Assembly: GCA_026392155.1 (NCBI GenBank)
Contig: JAPLCP010000173.1
Location: 22,164-86,163 of the forward strand
Origin: Armatimonadota bacterium
GTDB taxonomy: Bacteria; Armatimonadota; Armatimonadia; Armatimonadales; Armatimonadaceae
DNA length: 64,000 bases
Direction of reading: 5' to 3'
Part shown: positions 45,971 through 55,988 of the stretch, piece by piece
How positions within the stretch are numbered: position 1 is the first letter of the stretch
How the letters are laid out: every line of letters begins with the position of its first letter
The notes under the pieces: generated by a model
Seen by the model: the letters and a program-made list of their open reading frames with translations, nothing else
Database searches by the model: none
What the model was told of the DNA's origin: nothing
Position numbers and translations under genes: made by a program

Positions 45971-46222
45971 ATGTGCATTGTGACAGACGACGGAATTTTT
46001 CTCAGCGGGAGTCCCTTGGATCTCGTGGCGAAACTGGGAGCACTCACGCGTGTGGGGGCAGGCCGAGCTAGCCTGGGCGATCGGGGAAGTGTTCTCATGC
46101 AGCTTGAGTGTGACCGAATCGGGATGTATCACACGCAGATTGGCCCACGGTTTGCTGAGTTTGCTGCGAATCGCCTCCTGGAAAACCTCGAAGAAGAGGG
46201 ACTGATCCTCATCCAGCACTAG
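45971..46222 (+). CDS. Hypothetical protein
   Basis: 83 residues from ATG 45971, with AGGATAAG about 5 nt upstream; a frame back to 45923 is less likely. The sequence MCIVTDDGIFLSGSPLDLVA looks like a compact alpha/beta protein without membrane segments. No family recognised. It stands alone between a small membrane gene and convergent purB. Confidence 0.5.
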   Translation: MCIVTDDGIFLSGSPLDLVAKLGALTRVGAGRASLGDRGSVLMQLECDRIGMYHTQIGPRFAEFAANRLLENLEEEGLILIQH

Positions 46223-46262
46223 TTTTGGTGCGTCGTGCGAAGCAGTCTCACTCCTCCGTAGA

Positions 46263-47624
46263 TCATCCCAGTGTCTCTTTGGTGAGCTGCTCGGCTACTC
46301 CTATATAGGAGCCTGGCGTGAGTGCCTTGAGGCGTGCTTTGTCTTCTTCGGGCAGCTCAAGGGTCTCCACAAAGGCACGCATTCCCTCAGCGGTGAGCCT
46401 CTCGCCGCGCGTGAGGTCTTTGAGGCGCTCGTAGGGGTTCGCGAGGCCCGCTTTGCGCATGACGGTCTGGATCGGCTCGGCGAGCACTTCCCAGTTGGCG
46501 TCTAAGTCGGCGGCGAGGCGGGCTTCGTCGACGGTGAGCTTGCGCAGGCCACGCAGGGTGGCGGTGACGGCAATCAGCGTGTGCGCGAGGCCTGTGCCCA
46601 TACTACGGATCGCCGACGAGTCCGAGAGGTCGCGCTGGAGGCGGGAGACGGCGAGCTTGCTCGCTAGGTGCTCGAAAAGCGCGTTGGCGATCCCGATATT
46701 GGCCTCGGAGTTCTCGAAGTCAATCGGATTCACTTTATGAGGCATGGTGGATGAGCCGACCTCGCCCTTGACGGTTCTCTGTCGAAACACGCCCAGCGAG
46801 ATATAAGTCCAGATGTCGCGGTCAAAGTCTAATAAGATATTATTGAAGCGGGTGAGGGTGTGAAACAGCTCGGCCATGTAGTCGTGGGACTCGATCTGGG
46901 TGGTGAGCGGGTTGTAGATGAGGCCAAGGCTCTCGACAAAGCGCTGGGCGAGGGCGGGCCAGTTTGCCTTGGGGTAGGCGCTCACGTGGGCGTTGAAGCA
47001 CCCGACCGCGCCGTTGAGCTTCCCTAGATACTCCTGGTTTGCCAGTTGCTTCTCTTGACGTCGCCACCGGTGTACAAAGACCGCCAGCTCTTTTCCCAGT
47101 GTGCTGGGCGAGGCGGGCTGGCCGTGGGTGCGCGAGAGCAGGGGCGTGGCGGCGTGGGGGCGTGCCATCTCCCCCACCACTTCGATCAGCTCATGGATCT
47201 TGGGCAAGAGCACGCCCTCCATCCCACTTTTCAGCATCAGGGCATGGGCGAGGTTGTTGATGTCCTCCGACGTACACGCAAAGTGAATCCACTCCAACAT
47301 GTCGGCGAGGCTGCTGTCTTGGAGGCGCTCTTTGAGAAAGTACTCGACCGCTTTTACATCGTGGTTGGTCGTGCGCTCGATATCCTTAACCAGAGTCGCA
47401 TCGTCTACGGAGAAGCCCTCGATAAGCTCCTCCAGAAGGGCCAGCTCTGCCTTGGTAAACGAACGAACCTCGGCGATCTCAGGCTCTTTTGAGAGCTGGA
47501 TTAGCCAGCGCACCTCGACCGTCACACGGTACTTGATCAGCGCAAACTCCGAGGCGAAGTCGGCGAGGGGACGGGTAAGGGCGGCATAGCGCCCATCAAG
47601 GGGGGAGATAGCAGTCAGAGACAT
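46263..47624 (-). CDS. purB: Adenylosuccinate lyase
   Basis: 453 residues of the fumarase/aspartase superfamily. The signature loop SSTMPHKVNPIDFENSEAN contains the catalytic Ser, and SRTHGQPASPSTLGKE the catalytic His. It matches the E. coli-type PurB in length. It acts twice in purine synthesis, releasing fumarate. It follows proA by 6 nt and may be in the proB-proA transcript, although TACGAT 8 nt before its ATG suggests its own promoter. Confidence 0.95.
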   Translation of the reverse strand: MSLTAISPLDGRYAALTRPLADFASEFALIKYRVTVEVRWLIQLSKEPEIAEVRSFTKAELALLEELIEGFSVDDATLVKDIERTTNHDVKAVEYFLKERLQDSSLADMLEWIHFACTSEDINNLAHALMLKSGMEGVLLPKIHELIEVVGEMARPHAATPLLSRTHGQPASPSTLGKELAVFVHRWRRQEKQLANQEYLGKLNGAVGCFNAHVSAYPKANWPALAQRFVESLGLIYNPLTTQIESHDYMAELFHTLTRFNNILLDFDRDIWTYISLGVFRQRTVKGEVGSSTMPHKVNPIDFENSEANIGIANALFEHLASKLAVSRLQRDLSDSSAIRSMGTGLAHTLIAVTATLRGLRKLTVDEARLAADLDANWEVLAEPIQTVMRKAGLANPYERLKDLTRGERLTAEGMRAFVETLELPEEDKARLKALTPGSYIGVAEQLTKETLG

Positions 47625-47630
47625 AACACA

Positions 47631-48815
47631 CTATCGTACCAGATAGTCGCCCGTGCCGATCCACTTGTAGGTGGTGAGGGCTTCCAGACCCATCGGGCCG
47701 CGTGCGTGGAGCTTCTGGGTGGAGATCGCCACTTCCGCCCCGAGGCCGAACTGCCCACCGTCGTTGAAGCCCGTGGAGGCATTGACAAACACGGCGGCGG
47801 AGTCTATCTCGGCGATAAAGCGGGCGGCGTTGGTGTCGCTCTGGGTGAGGATGCCGTCGGTGTGTTGCGACGAGTGCGCTTGGATATGGGCAATCGCTTC
47901 GTCCAAACTTTTCACCACTCTAATCCCGAGCGTCAGGCTCATCCACTCCGTGTCGAACTCGTCGTCCACAAAGCGCACGCCGCGCTCGGCCAGCGCGATC
48001 TTGACCTTGGGAAGAAACGTCTCCGCGATGGCTTCGTGAACCAGCAGCGTGTCCAGGGAGTTGCAGACGCTTGGGCGGCGGCACTTGGCGTTGATGATCA
48101 CGGGGATCGCCTTTTCCTGATCGGCGCTTGCGTCCACGAACAAGTGGCACACCCCAATGCCGCCGATAATCACGGGAATCGTGCTGTTCTTGCGGCAGAA
48201 ATCATGGAGCCCCGCCCCGCCCCGCGGAATGATCATGTCCACGTACTGGTGCAGCTGTAGAAGCTCGCTCACCAAGCCACGATCTGGGCTGGCGATAAGC
48301 TGGATCGCATTCTTGGGTAGCACACGCTCCATCGCACGCACAAGAGCAATATTGCTCTGTAGCGTCTCCGAGCCACCGCGCAGGATCACGGCGTTGCCCG
48401 TCTTGAGCGCGAGGCTGGCGATATCCACCGTCACATTGGGCCGCGCCTCGTAGATCACGCCCAGCACGCCCAGTGGGACGCGCAGCTGGTGGAGCTTCAG
48501 GCCGCTGGGGAGCAGCTTTTCGTTGAAAACCTCGCCGACGGGATCGGGGAGTGTTGCGACCGCTCGAACATCGCCCGTGATCGCCGCCAGCCGCGCCTGC
48601 GAGAGAGCAAGGCGGTCCAGGAGCGCCTCCGAAGTGCCGTTGGCCCTCGCCGCCTCAAGATCAGCGGCATTGGCGGCAAGAATGGCCGGTGTCTCTGCAT
48701 CAACGGCATCAGCCAGCGCGAGCAGGAGGGCGTTTTTTTCGTCGGTGGTTTTCTGGGCCAGAACACGGGACGCGACTTTCGCCGCCGCCCCGAGGGCATT
48801 CATATCAACGGTCAT
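47631..48815 (-). CDS. proA: Glutamate-5-semialdehyde dehydrogenase
   Basis: 394 residues. The conserved [19 protein letters not shown] segment carries the catalytic Cys, and [10 protein letters not shown] and GSETLQSN are characteristic. It reduces gamma-glutamyl phosphate to the semialdehyde in proline synthesis. Its start overlaps proB by 4 nt, the standard proBA arrangement. Length is slightly short of the usual 410-420 residues but no domain is missing. Confidence 0.95.
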   Translation of the reverse strand: MTVDMNALGAAAKVASRVLAQKTTDEKNALLLALADAVDAETPAILAANAADLEAARANGTSEALLDRLALSQARLAAITGDVRAVATLPDPVGEVFNEKLLPSGLKLHQLRVPLGVLGVIYEARPNVTVDIASLALKTGNAVILRGGSETLQSNIALVRAMERVLPKNAIQLIASPDRGLVSELLQLHQYVDMIIPRGGAGLHDFCRKNSTIPVIIGGIGVCHLFVDASADQEKAIPVIINAKCRRPSVCNSLDTLLVHEAIAETFLPKVKIALAERGVRFVDDEFDTEWMSLTLGIRVVKSLDEAIAHIQAHSSQHTDGILTQSDTNAARFIAEIDSAAVFVNASTGFNDGGQFGLGAEVAISTQKLHARGPMGLEALTTYKWIGTGDYLVR

Positions 48816-49909
48816 AGTAGCACCAGGTTATCGCGGTGGATCGCTTCCTCGCCATAGGTGTAGCCCAGCAGGTGCGGGATCTGGCGCGACGAAATCCCCA
48901 TGAGCTGGCGTAGCTCGTCGGCGCTGTAGCTCACCAAGCCGACGGCAAGGGCGTTGCCGTTGGGAGCGAGCAGGCGCACGGCATCGCCACGCTCAAAATT
49001 ACCTTCGATCTTGGTAATACCCACGGGAAGCAGGCTCGCCCCGCCTTGCTTGAGCCGCCGCACCGCTCCTAAGTCTACGGAGAGAATCCCTGCGGGGCGC
49101 TCCGCCAGCAGCCAGCGCTCGCGGCTCTCACGGCGTGTTGCGGAGGGAAGAATGGTGGTTCCGATGCGCTCACCTGCGACCAGCTTGGCGAGAATCTGGG
49201 GCTCACCGCCGGGCGCGATAATCGTCGTGGTGCCGCTCTGCCCGGCAAGCTGTGCTGCCTGCAGCTTGGTGAGCATTCCCCCCGTGCCTAGTGCCGTGCC
49301 GCTCCCACCTGCCATCGCAAAGTGGCTCTCGTCAAGACGCTCGATGACGGAGAGAAACTCCGCGTCGGGGTTGGCGCGGGGATCGGCGGTGTAGAGGCCC
49401 GAAATGTCGGAGAGAATAATGAGCAAGTCCGCGTCAATCAGATTCGCGACGAGAGCCGAGAGATTGTCGTTGTCCCCAACCCTGATTTCGTCGGTGGCAA
49501 CGGTGTCGTTCTCGTTGACAATGGGGACAATTCCAGCGACTAGCATGGCTTCGAGCGCATCGCGGGCATTGAGATAGCCGCTCCGCCGCGCAATATCGCC
49601 ACGCGTGAGCAAAACTTGGCTCACCGTGCGCTCGTAGATGCGAAAGAGCTCCGCCCAGAGCTGCATCAGGCGTGGCTGTCCAATCGCGGCCAGCATTTGC
49701 TTTCCCGCCAGATGCGAGGGGAGCTTGGTAAAGCCCAGCGCCTCACGCCCCGCCGCCATCGCCCCCGATGACACCAGCGTGACCTCGTGGCCCGCCTCCA
49801 GAAGCTCCGCCGTCTGGCTCGCAATCCCCAGAATCGCCCGCCGCGCCAGCCGCGTCGTCCCTCTCGTCAGGGTAGACGTCCCCAACTTAACCACAATTCG
49901 CTTAGCCAT
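48812..49909 (-). CDS. proB: Glutamate 5-kinase
   Basis: 365 residues: an amino-acid-kinase domain ([46 protein letters not shown]) followed by a PUA domain from about residue 275. It phosphorylates glutamate for proline synthesis and is normally inhibited by proline. ATG 49909 overlaps the stop of the upstream fragment gene by one base. Confidence 0.95.
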   Translation of the reverse strand: MAKRIVVKLGTSTLTRGTTRLARRAILGIASQTAELLEAGHEVTLVSSGAMAAGREALGFTKLPSHLAGKQMLAAIGQPRLMQLWAELFRIYERTVSQVLLTRGDIARRSGYLNARDALEAMLVAGIVPIVNENDTVATDEIRVGDNDNLSALVANLIDADLLIILSDISGLYTADPRANPDAEFLSVIERLDESHFAMAGGSGTALGTGGMLTKLQAAQLAGQSGTTTIIAPGGEPQILAKLVAGERIGTTILPSATRRESRERWLLAERPAGILSVDLGAVRRLKQGGASLLPVGITKIEGNFERGDAVRLLAPNGNALAVGLVSYSADELRQLMGISSRQIPHLLGYTYGEEAIHRDNLVLL

Positions 49910-50181
49910 TAAGCAGGAAACAGCTCCTGCCAGGAGTTGGCTTCCAGAAGTCGGTCTGTTAGTTTCTCTAGAAAACTAAGATCCGCGCTCTCAATACGCT
50001 GGGCGATCAGTGCATCAGGCGATCCAAATTTCTTTGTTCCCAGGCGAATCAGAGTGGCTTTAGCCTCCTGCAAGCGCCCTTGGACTAAACCTTCCTGTCG
50101 ACCCTCTTGTCTACCTTCTTGTCTACCTTGTTCAAGGCCGCGTTCAATACCCGTTTCCATCCAGCTTGTCACGATTTCCAT
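49909..50181 (-). CDS. Small DUF4351/Rpn-tail-like protein
   Basis: 90 residues. RGLEQGRQEGRQEGRQEGLVQ contains a Gln-Glu-Gly-Arg repeat encoded by nearly identical 12-nt DNA units, followed by a helical tail ending NSWQELF. This is the C-terminal part of Rpn/PD-(D/E)XK-transposase-family proteins; the nuclease domain is absent. It could be a truncated remnant or a small separate gene. A similar tail lies at 15120-15365. Confidence 0.5.
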   Translation of the reverse strand: MEIVTSWMETGIERGLEQGRQEGRQEGRQEGLVQGRLQEAKATLIRLGTKKFGSPDALIAQRIESADLSFLEKLTDRLLEANSWQELFPA

Positions 50182-50317
50182 CTTAGAAGATTGTATCGTC
50201 TTTGTGTTTACGGAGCAGTCCGGCTATCGTCACATCAAAGGGAATCCGTCCCGGATTCTTTTGCTGCGTGACCACGGAGCGCACCTCGATCTTGGTGATA
50301 AGCACAAGATTAGTATA

Positions 50318-51571
50318 TCAAACTTGCGTTTGTATTGCCGGGATAACGTAGGGGCCTTTGGGAATGACGGCGATAGTCGCCTCGGGCGAGATTCGGGTGA
50401 GGGCTTCGTCCATGCTTCCCACTGCGTCAACATGGCAGCCGCGTAGCTCGGCAGCGCGCTCTGGCTCGGTGACGACAATAATCTTGTGATTTCTACAGGC
50501 GCGGGCAAGCATCTCGACTTGCCACTGGTCGGGGAGGGGCTTCCAGCCGGGGGTGCTCATCTGCGCGACAAGAGCATCTAAATCCGAGTGGGCTTCGAGA
50601 ACCTCGCGGAAGTGCGCGCTCCCGATTCCTTCCTGCATCTGCGCGGCGATAATCACGGTGCCACCGGGTTTCACGATGGGATAGGCTCCGACGATTCCCT
50701 TGACAACTTGGTAGAAAGTCGCATCTAAAGGGTAGCCGCCGCCGCTGGTGAGACAGACATCTACGGCCTCAGGGATGAGGGGGCGGGCTTGCTGGGCGAT
50801 GAACTCCGTGCCACGCCGCCAGTCGGTGATCCAGTGGCCACAAAAAACGCCGGTGACGCGCCGCTGCTCATCGAGCGTGACATCACAGATCAGATCCGCG
50901 GGAGCAAATGCAGCAATCGCGGTGTTTTCTTCGTGAACGGGGTTAGCATCCAGCACACCATTTCGGGCATTGTCGTGCTCCAGAAACTGCGGCGAGTGCC
51001 ATGCCTGAATCGTCTCCCGGCCCGCGACACCTGGCATCACGAGCTTACGCCCGCCCGAGTAGCCTGCCATAAAGTGTGGCTCGATCAGCCCGACCGTAAT
51101 TTTTAGCTCAGCATCCAGCCAGCGGGTGTCCAAATAAATCGGTAAGTTTCCCGGACTGGTGCCGATAAACCGATTGGTGCTGGGATCGTCGCAGTCGTGG
51201 TCAATGACGCGCACGCCGCTGTGCAAGATCTTCTCACCCAGCAAGTCCAAGAGCTCAGCGGGGGTGCTAGCGCGGTGGGTTCCTGTGGCGATAAGAATCG
51301 TGATGTGCTCGGGCGCAAGGCCCAGCAGTGGCAGAATCTCTCCTAAAATAAGCGGGTTGGGCACGGGGCGGGTGAAGTCACAGATGACGATGCAGGCATT
51401 GTGCTTGCCTTGGGCAAGGCGCGGTAGCTCGGCGGCCAGCAGAGCATCACGCACGGAATCCGCAGGGGAAGCGAGAGGAGGTGCGGGGGTGAGCCCCAAA
51501 ACATGGTGTACCTCGCGACCCGTCAAATCTACCATCAGGCCCGTGCGGCCATAGTCCAGGGAGAGTCTCAT
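50318..51571 (-). CDS. larA: LarA-like nickel-dependent racemase family protein
   Basis: 417 residues. The N-terminal domain has IVICDFTRPVPN (the DxTRxxP motif) and ATGTHRASTP, and the centre PHFMAGYSGGRKLVMPGVAG, all hallmarks of LarA. The family uses a nickel-pincer nucleotide cofactor to interconvert 2-hydroxy acids; many homologs act on substrates other than lactate. LarB, LarC and LarE, needed for the cofactor, are not encoded here. The promoter lies 6 nt before the start. Confidence 0.88.
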   Translation of the reverse strand: MRLSLDYGRTGLMVDLTGREVHHVLGLTPAPPLASPADSVRDALLAAELPRLAQGKHNACIVICDFTRPVPNPLILGEILPLLGLAPEHITILIATGTHRASTPAELLDLLGEKILHSGVRVIDHDCDDPSTNRFIGTSPGNLPIYLDTRWLDAELKITVGLIEPHFMAGYSGGRKLVMPGVAGRETIQAWHSPQFLEHDNARNGVLDANPVHEENTAIAAFAPADLICDVTLDEQRRVTGVFCGHWITDWRRGTEFIAQQARPLIPEAVDVCLTSGGGYPLDATFYQVVKGIVGAYPIVKPGGTVIIAAQMQEGIGSAHFREVLEAHSDLDALVAQMSTPGWKPLPDQWQVEMLARACRNHKIIVVTEPERAAELRGCHVDAVGSMDEALTRISPEATIAVIPKGPYVIPAIQTQV

Positions 51572-51583
51572 GGAGCTATTGTA
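51572..51583 (-). promoter_or_regulatory. -10 box of larA, leaderless-type
   Basis: TACAAT (51578-51583) lies 6 nt before the ATG at 51571 on the minus strand. A divergent TACAAT at 51603-51608 on the plus strand serves the next gene, so the two promoters nearly touch. Confidence 0.55.
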
Positions 51584-51667
51584 GCGGCTAAGCGTAGCAG
51601 GCTACAATACTAACCTGTCCAGATTTATCGTCTTCCTGCCAATAATACGAGGGAACCGAAAAAGTGG

Positions 51668-53938
51668 ATGGAGGTAGGTGTTGTAGGAATGCGAATACCG
51701 GGGTTTCGTGGGAAGCGTTTGGAGAGTGCCGAGAGGGCAAAAAAAGAGCTGGGGCTAGCTGTCCTGGGAGAGCTGCCACGTCCTACGGCAGGGGCACCAA
51801 AGCTAGAGGCGGCCTACGGACATCTCTTCCAGGAGACGCTCTTACGCCTCTCGCAGGGAGAGCTACACCGCACGACCCTTGCCGTGACTTCCACACGTGA
51901 GCAGGAGGGGCGAACCTCCGTTGCCGCGAACTTGGCAATCGCTGCCGCACGTCAGGGGCGAAGTGTCTTACTGGTAGACATGGAGGCGCGCAATCCCTTA
52001 CTGCACCGAATTTTTGGAGGGGACTTTGCGTCCGCCACGCCAGGGCTAGTGGATCTTCTCTCCATGGCCATCACTTCACCCTCAGAGGTAATCCTGGAGA
52101 CAAGTGTCCCGCGTCTACGCCTTCTTCCTGTGGGGGACACGGAGCGCCACGATCCCGCCACACAGTTTAGCTCATCCCGGTTGGAGCACTTTGTGCGCAA
52201 GCACGCGCCTCGCCTCGCCGATATTGTGATCTTTGATGCCCCCAATGTCTTGAGCAGTGAGGCTGGTCGCCATGTACTGAGTCATGTGGATGGTTGTATC
52301 TTTGTGGTGGGACTTGGTGAGCTAGAGGCAAGTAGTGCCCGGAAGGCTCTGGAGAGGTTGGAGCACCATCAGGCGCGGGTTTTAGGGGGGGCATTTTTAT
52401 CCCTGGGGAGCTTTCCCATGACCCAAGCTGTGCCTCTGCCAGGAGTTACCCTTCAGAAATCTGTTAAAACTACCGAAACACTTCATGTGGTATCTCCAAC
52501 GCCATTGGAAGAACCTATCAACGTCACACCGTCCGCTCTGTCTGATCAGACGAGTGAGGTGGTAACTAAAAATGAATCGGATGGAATGTCCATGAATGCA
52601 GCACAGAAACGAGATGACGATCAGACTCCTATCCCTGAGGGTGGCTTTGGTGTCGAAGACCTAGAAGCCGTTCTCCAGGGCTGGCGACGGCGCGATACGG
52701 GAGCGTCAACCGAAGTTGTAGCACCTGCCGAAGACCAGGGAAACGTCGCGATCTCTTTGCCACCTCTCTTTAATGTTCCAACGGAAGCAAGTGATGCGAT
52801 CGAAGCAAACGCGGAGGAGCCTCAGGAGGCGAGTGAGCCGGTGAGCGAGGCCGTTCCTATCGGGATTCCCATTAGCTTCCCCTTCCTTAGTGTCGCGACA
52901 AACGACGATGCCTCTGACAAGAGCGAGCCCTCCGAGAAGCCTATCTTGACCCTCGTTGAGGAAGAAGTCGCAGACGTCGTAGAAGAAGCTGAACCCGAGG
53001 TAGTGGCTGAGGCTCTAGTCGCCGAGGCCGAAGAAGAAAAAATTATTGAGCCTGAGCCTGTTGTTGTGGCAGCAGAGCCTGATGTGGAGGAACCCGTGAG
53101 CGCATTCGAGAGTGAGACAGATAGTACCTTTATGCCGGTGATCCCAGCCTTCCCCGTGCCTGTGATGACGAGCGAGGCCCCAGAGCCTGTAAAGCCTGTT
53201 GTTGTAGAGCCCGTCGCTGTAGCCCCCGAGCCAATCATCATCCCTGAGCCTGTTGTGGCAGCTGCACCGACTCCTGAGCCTGCTCCCTATATCCCGCCTG
53301 CACCGCCTGCACCGCCTGCACCGCCTGCACCGCCTGCACCATCGTGGCCAGTTGTGGCTCCCGTGGTGACTGCAGCACCCGTGATAGCGGCTCCTGCTTT
53401 TGCTCCCGTGGCCTCTGCTCCTGCGCCAGCCCGAGCAGCGCTCGACATGCAGATTGACATATTTCAGACCGGCCCTGGTGAGATGACCATGCGAGCGGCG
53501 AGTAGCAACTCCCCAGCGACGGGTGTGCCTCCTGTCTCTCTGGAGCTTGCCATGTCCATGAACTCCATGCGAGGAATGCGTGCCATCACGCCCTCCTCAA
53601 GTGGCGGCCCCGATCAGCCCCGGATTGCCCTTGAGGCAGTCTCGACCGATGCTCCTGAAGCGACCCGAATGCGCCTGGTCGTTGGAAGCACCCACGAGCC
53701 TGCTCTGGAAGTGGTTGTTCACAACGGCGCAGGAATCAGTGTCCGCACCGGCACCAGCCACGAGCAGCCCGCGGTCAAGCTAGATTCTCAGAACCTCCCC
53801 GATGGCGGCTCCGTAACGCGTGCCACTCTCTTCCCGGCCCGTGGTGGCCAGGAGATGGTGCTAGAGCTCCGCCGCGAAGCGGTCAACGATGGATTCACCG
53901 ATGCCCGCTGGAAGAACCGCCTCTCGCTGTTTGCCTAA
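51668..53938 (+). CDS. ParA/BY-kinase-like ATPase domain with long acidic Pro-rich tail
   Basis: 756 residues (ATG 51689 is an alternative start). Residues of about 20-270 match the cytoplasmic Wzc/CpsD fold: KKELGLAVLGELPRP, LLVDMEARNPLLHRIFG (Walker A', Asp104) and IVIFDAPN (Walker B, Asp190). The P-loop reads QEGRTSVAANLA, with Arg82 where the invariant Lys belongs. There is no Tyr cluster. Residues 270-620 are acidic and Glu/Pro/Val-rich with a PAP repeat; about 650-756 look folded. It is perhaps an assembly or adaptor protein for surface polysaccharide, with ATPase activity doubtful. Confidence 0.75.
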   Translation: MEVGVVGMRIPGFRGKRLESAERAKKELGLAVLGELPRPTAGAPKLEAAYGHLFQETLLRLSQGELHRTTLAVTSTREQEGRTSVAANLAIAAARQGRSVLLVDMEARNPLLHRIFGGDFASATPGLVDLLSMAITSPSEVILETSVPRLRLLPVGDTERHDPATQFSSSRLEHFVRKHAPRLADIVIFDAPNVLSSEAGRHVLSHVDGCIFVVGLGELEASSARKALERLEHHQARVLGGAFLSLGSFPMTQAVPLPGVTLQKSVKTTETLHVVSPTPLEEPINVTPSALSDQTSEVVTKNESDGMSMNAAQKRDDDQTPIPEGGFGVEDLEAVLQGWRRRDTGASTEVVAPAEDQGNVAISLPPLFNVPTEASDAIEANAEEPQEASEPVSEAVPIGIPISFPFLSVATNDDASDKSEPSEKPILTLVEEEVADVVEEAEPEVVAEALVAEAEEEKIIEPEPVVVAAEPDVEEPVSAFESETDSTFMPVIPAFPVPVMTSEAPEPVKPVVVEPVAVAPEPIIIPEPVVAAAPTPEPAPYIPPAPPAPPAPPAPPAPSWPVVAPVVTAAPVIAAPAFAPVASAPAPARAALDMQIDIFQTGPGEMTMRAASSNSPATGVPPVSLELAMSMNSMRGMRAITPSSSGGPDQPRIALEAVSTDAPEATRMRLVVGSTHEPALEVVVHNGAGISVRTGTSHEQPAVKLDSQNLPDGGSVTRATLFPARGGQEMVLELRREAVNDGFTDARWKNRLSLFA
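53294..53340 (+). repeat. 9-bp tandem repeat in coding sequence
   Basis: CCGCCTGCA repeats about five times without interruption, encoding Pro-Pro-Ala units in the linker of the ParA-like protein. Such a tract can change length by slippage without a frameshift. Confidence 0.85.
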
Positions 53939-53951
53939 GCGAAAATCGTGG

Positions 53952-53988
53952 AAAGCCCTCTCCTGCCTAAGTGGTCGGAGAGGGCTTT
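53952..53988 (+). terminator. Rho-independent terminator
   Basis: AAAGCCCTCTCC (53952-53963) pairs perfectly with GGAGAGGGCTTT (53977-53988), then TCTATTTT. It lies 13 nt after the stop of the ParA-like gene. Confidence 0.9.
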
Positions 53989-54036
53989 TCTATTTTGGGG
54001 GCAGGAAATTAGCGTGCCCTGCCCGAACCATTCGGC

Positions 54037-55119
54037 ATGAGTACGCAGTATGTGGAGCAGTGCGATGCGTGGGAGGCACGCGTGACCGAGGCCGAGGAGG
54101 CAAGCGCCGTCAGCCTGCCCAATGCTTCCAATACCGGCATTGGATCGAGGAGTAGAGAGAAAACCATGAACCCGCCCACCCCCCGCTTGACTGTCGCCTT
54201 CCTGGCTGAACTCGAAGAGCAATCGGGCTTCGATTGGTTTCACGCCGCTCCCCGCCATGAGATTCCTCTGGTTTCAAGCAGGCGATCCTATATCGCAGAA
54301 AAAGAGCTCAAACTTCGGGAGCGCCAGCTTCTCAAACTTAGTCCGACTCTTCAAAGACGGTTTCTCAGGCTTTACGCATGGGTCTCCGGGCAACGTGGGA
54401 ACTTTGAGAAGGCAGCAATATTCCAGCGGAAGCTGGGCAACGCCAAAGAAGCCGACTGGCTAGCGTTTCAAGCTACTGTGGTGACCCGCATAACTGTCTT
54501 GCTCCAACCAGGGCATTGTGTGAGGGCAATTCAGCCTCTAGAGCTAGCTCAAGGGATCTGGGTCGTTTTCGCTGTCAAGGGAAATGCACCTGGCGAAGTT
54601 CTTGTGGTGCAGAAAACCTCAAACGGTTGGCGGCGGCTGGATTCGGTATCGCTGAGTGAAGAAACAGAGAGTGTTGTGCTTGTCTGCCTGGGCAAGGAGC
54701 TACTGGTGATCGAGGATCAGATAGGAGGCTCGTGGCAGCCTACGCAGGTCACGAACTACCAGCTCCGAATGGGAAAGCTCCACCCGACCAAAGAGTTTTT
54801 CAGTGAGCATGGCGTTCGGCTCCGAAAGTTCGACGGTCGCTGGACTCTTAGTACCTTTCACTGCATTGGTTATTGCCTCTCCCATGGGGAGCAGCCACGC
54901 TGGCTGGAGGTCTTTCAGCAGGGCAAAAACGGTTGGCAGCTTGCTAGTGTAAAGTACCCTGAGCTGTTCAAAGACTACCCGCACCAGATCCGAAGCCTCC
55001 TGAAGCGCTACCCAAAAGACGATGTGCTCCCTGTCTACCTGCACTGGGCCGAGCGACTTCTCCAAGGAAAACCAGTGGGGCCGCCGCCTCAGAAACACGC
55101 ACAAAAGATCGACACTTAG
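54037..55119 (+). CDS. Hypothetical cytoplasmic protein
   Basis: 360 residues, or 317 if ATG 54166 (weak AGAG/GAGG upstream) is the start. No signal peptide or membrane helix. An N-terminal helical part (LKLRERQLLKLSPTLQRRFL) with one TPR-like helix pair is followed by a beta-rich region of repeated short strands (about 160-300) with Trp/Gln-rich turns. I do not recognise the family. It is preceded by a strong terminator and followed by PhyH after 74 nt. Confidence 0.6.
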   Translation: MSTQYVEQCDAWEARVTEAEEASAVSLPNASNTGIGSRSREKTMNPPTPRLTVAFLAELEEQSGFDWFHAAPRHEIPLVSSRRSYIAEKELKLRERQLLKLSPTLQRRFLRLYAWVSGQRGNFEKAAIFQRKLGNAKEADWLAFQATVVTRITVLLQPGHCVRAIQPLELAQGIWVVFAVKGNAPGEVLVVQKTSNGWRRLDSVSLSEETESVVLVCLGKELLVIEDQIGGSWQPTQVTNYQLRMGKLHPTKEFFSEHGVRLRKFDGRWTLSTFHCIGYCLSHGEQPRWLEVFQQGKNGWQLASVKYPELFKDYPHQIRSLLKRYPKDDVLPVYLHWAERLLQGKPVGPPPQKHAQKIDT

Positions 55120-55193
55120 CTCAGGCGGCCCATTCATGGGTCTTGCCGCAACAGCGGGCTGGTTTACCCGCCCGTTCCCGAAGGAAAAAATAG

Positions 55194-55988
55194 ATGCCCG
55201 AGTATCTTGCACACAAGACGGTCAGCGATGACCAGATCAATGAATGGGTGGAGCAGTTTCACCGCGATGGGTTTTTGGTGCTCCAGGATGTTCTGACACC
55301 CGAGATGTGCGCCGCCCTGCGCGACGATTTAGACGAGGCGCTCAAAGAGAATAACGAAGAAGGCGACGGGATTATTCAGCTCCATCATCGGATGTTCGAG
55401 GTCAGCCCCACCAACCTCTCGCTCTTTGACCTAGAGCCCATCGTCACATTTGCCGAGAAGCTGATCGCCGAGACGACGCACTGTATCCACAACAATAGCT
55501 TCCGCGTGCAACCGGGGCCGGGCAAGGGGATCACCACGTGGCACCAGGACGACTCCCCGCACTTTCTGGTGACCGAAGGGGAGGCTCCCAAGAACATCAA
55601 GCTGCCCGTCTTGCTCTTCACCGCCAACTACTACCTCACCGATGTCGAGACCCCCGAGTACGGCCCGACCCAGCTCATTCCTGGCTCGCATCTCTACGGC
55701 AAGCGCTGCCCGCCTGTGATCGAGGGCACGGAGTGGGAGGACAAGACAGTCTACGCTTGTGGCAAGGCGGGGAGTGTGGTGATGTTCAACAACCAAGTCT
55801 GGCACCGGGGCGCACCCAATCTCTCGGATCGTGTCCGCTACATCACCCAGGTGAGCTATGCCCGGCGACTGGTGGGGCACAAGTACAGCCCCTTCATGAA
55901 CTACCAGATGCCCGAGCATGTCTACGCCAACGCCAGCCCCCGCCTCAAGCGCCTGCTTGGCTTCCTGCCCAACGGCGCGTATGGATAA
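55194..55988 (+). CDS. Phytanoyl-CoA dioxygenase (PhyH) family protein
   Basis: 264 residues with a good AAGGA site. The Fe(II) triad is WHQDDSP (His117, Asp119) and VWHRGAPN (His204); an Arg in the following SDRVRYITQ strand should bind 2-oxoglutarate. The double-stranded beta-helix fold is complete. Members hydroxylate lipids, antibiotics or small metabolites, and the substrate is unknown. A second, distinct member is at 62848. Confidence 0.9.
   Translation: MPEYLAHKTVSDDQINEWVEQFHRDGFLVLQDVLTPEMCAALRDDLDEALKENNEEGDGIIQLHHRMFEVSPTNLSLFDLEPIVTFAEKLIAETTHCIHNNSFRVQPGPGKGITTWHQDDSPHFLVTEGEAPKNIKLPVLLFTANYYLTDVETPEYGPTQLIPGSHLYGKRCPPVIEGTEWEDKTVYACGKAGSVVMFNNQVWHRGAPNLSDRVRYITQVSYARRLVGHKYSPFMNYQMPEHVYANASPRLKRLLGFLPNGAYG

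Noticed and set aside
50086..50140. Short direct repeats that look CRISPR-like
   Set aside because: They are 12-nt units encoding Gly-Arg-Gln-Glu in a coding frame with no spacers; not a CRISPR array. No array was seen anywhere in the window.
50182..50317. Possible extra gene between larA and the Rpn-tail gene
   Set aside because: A short minus-strand frame is open, but it has no start signal and no recognisable motif.
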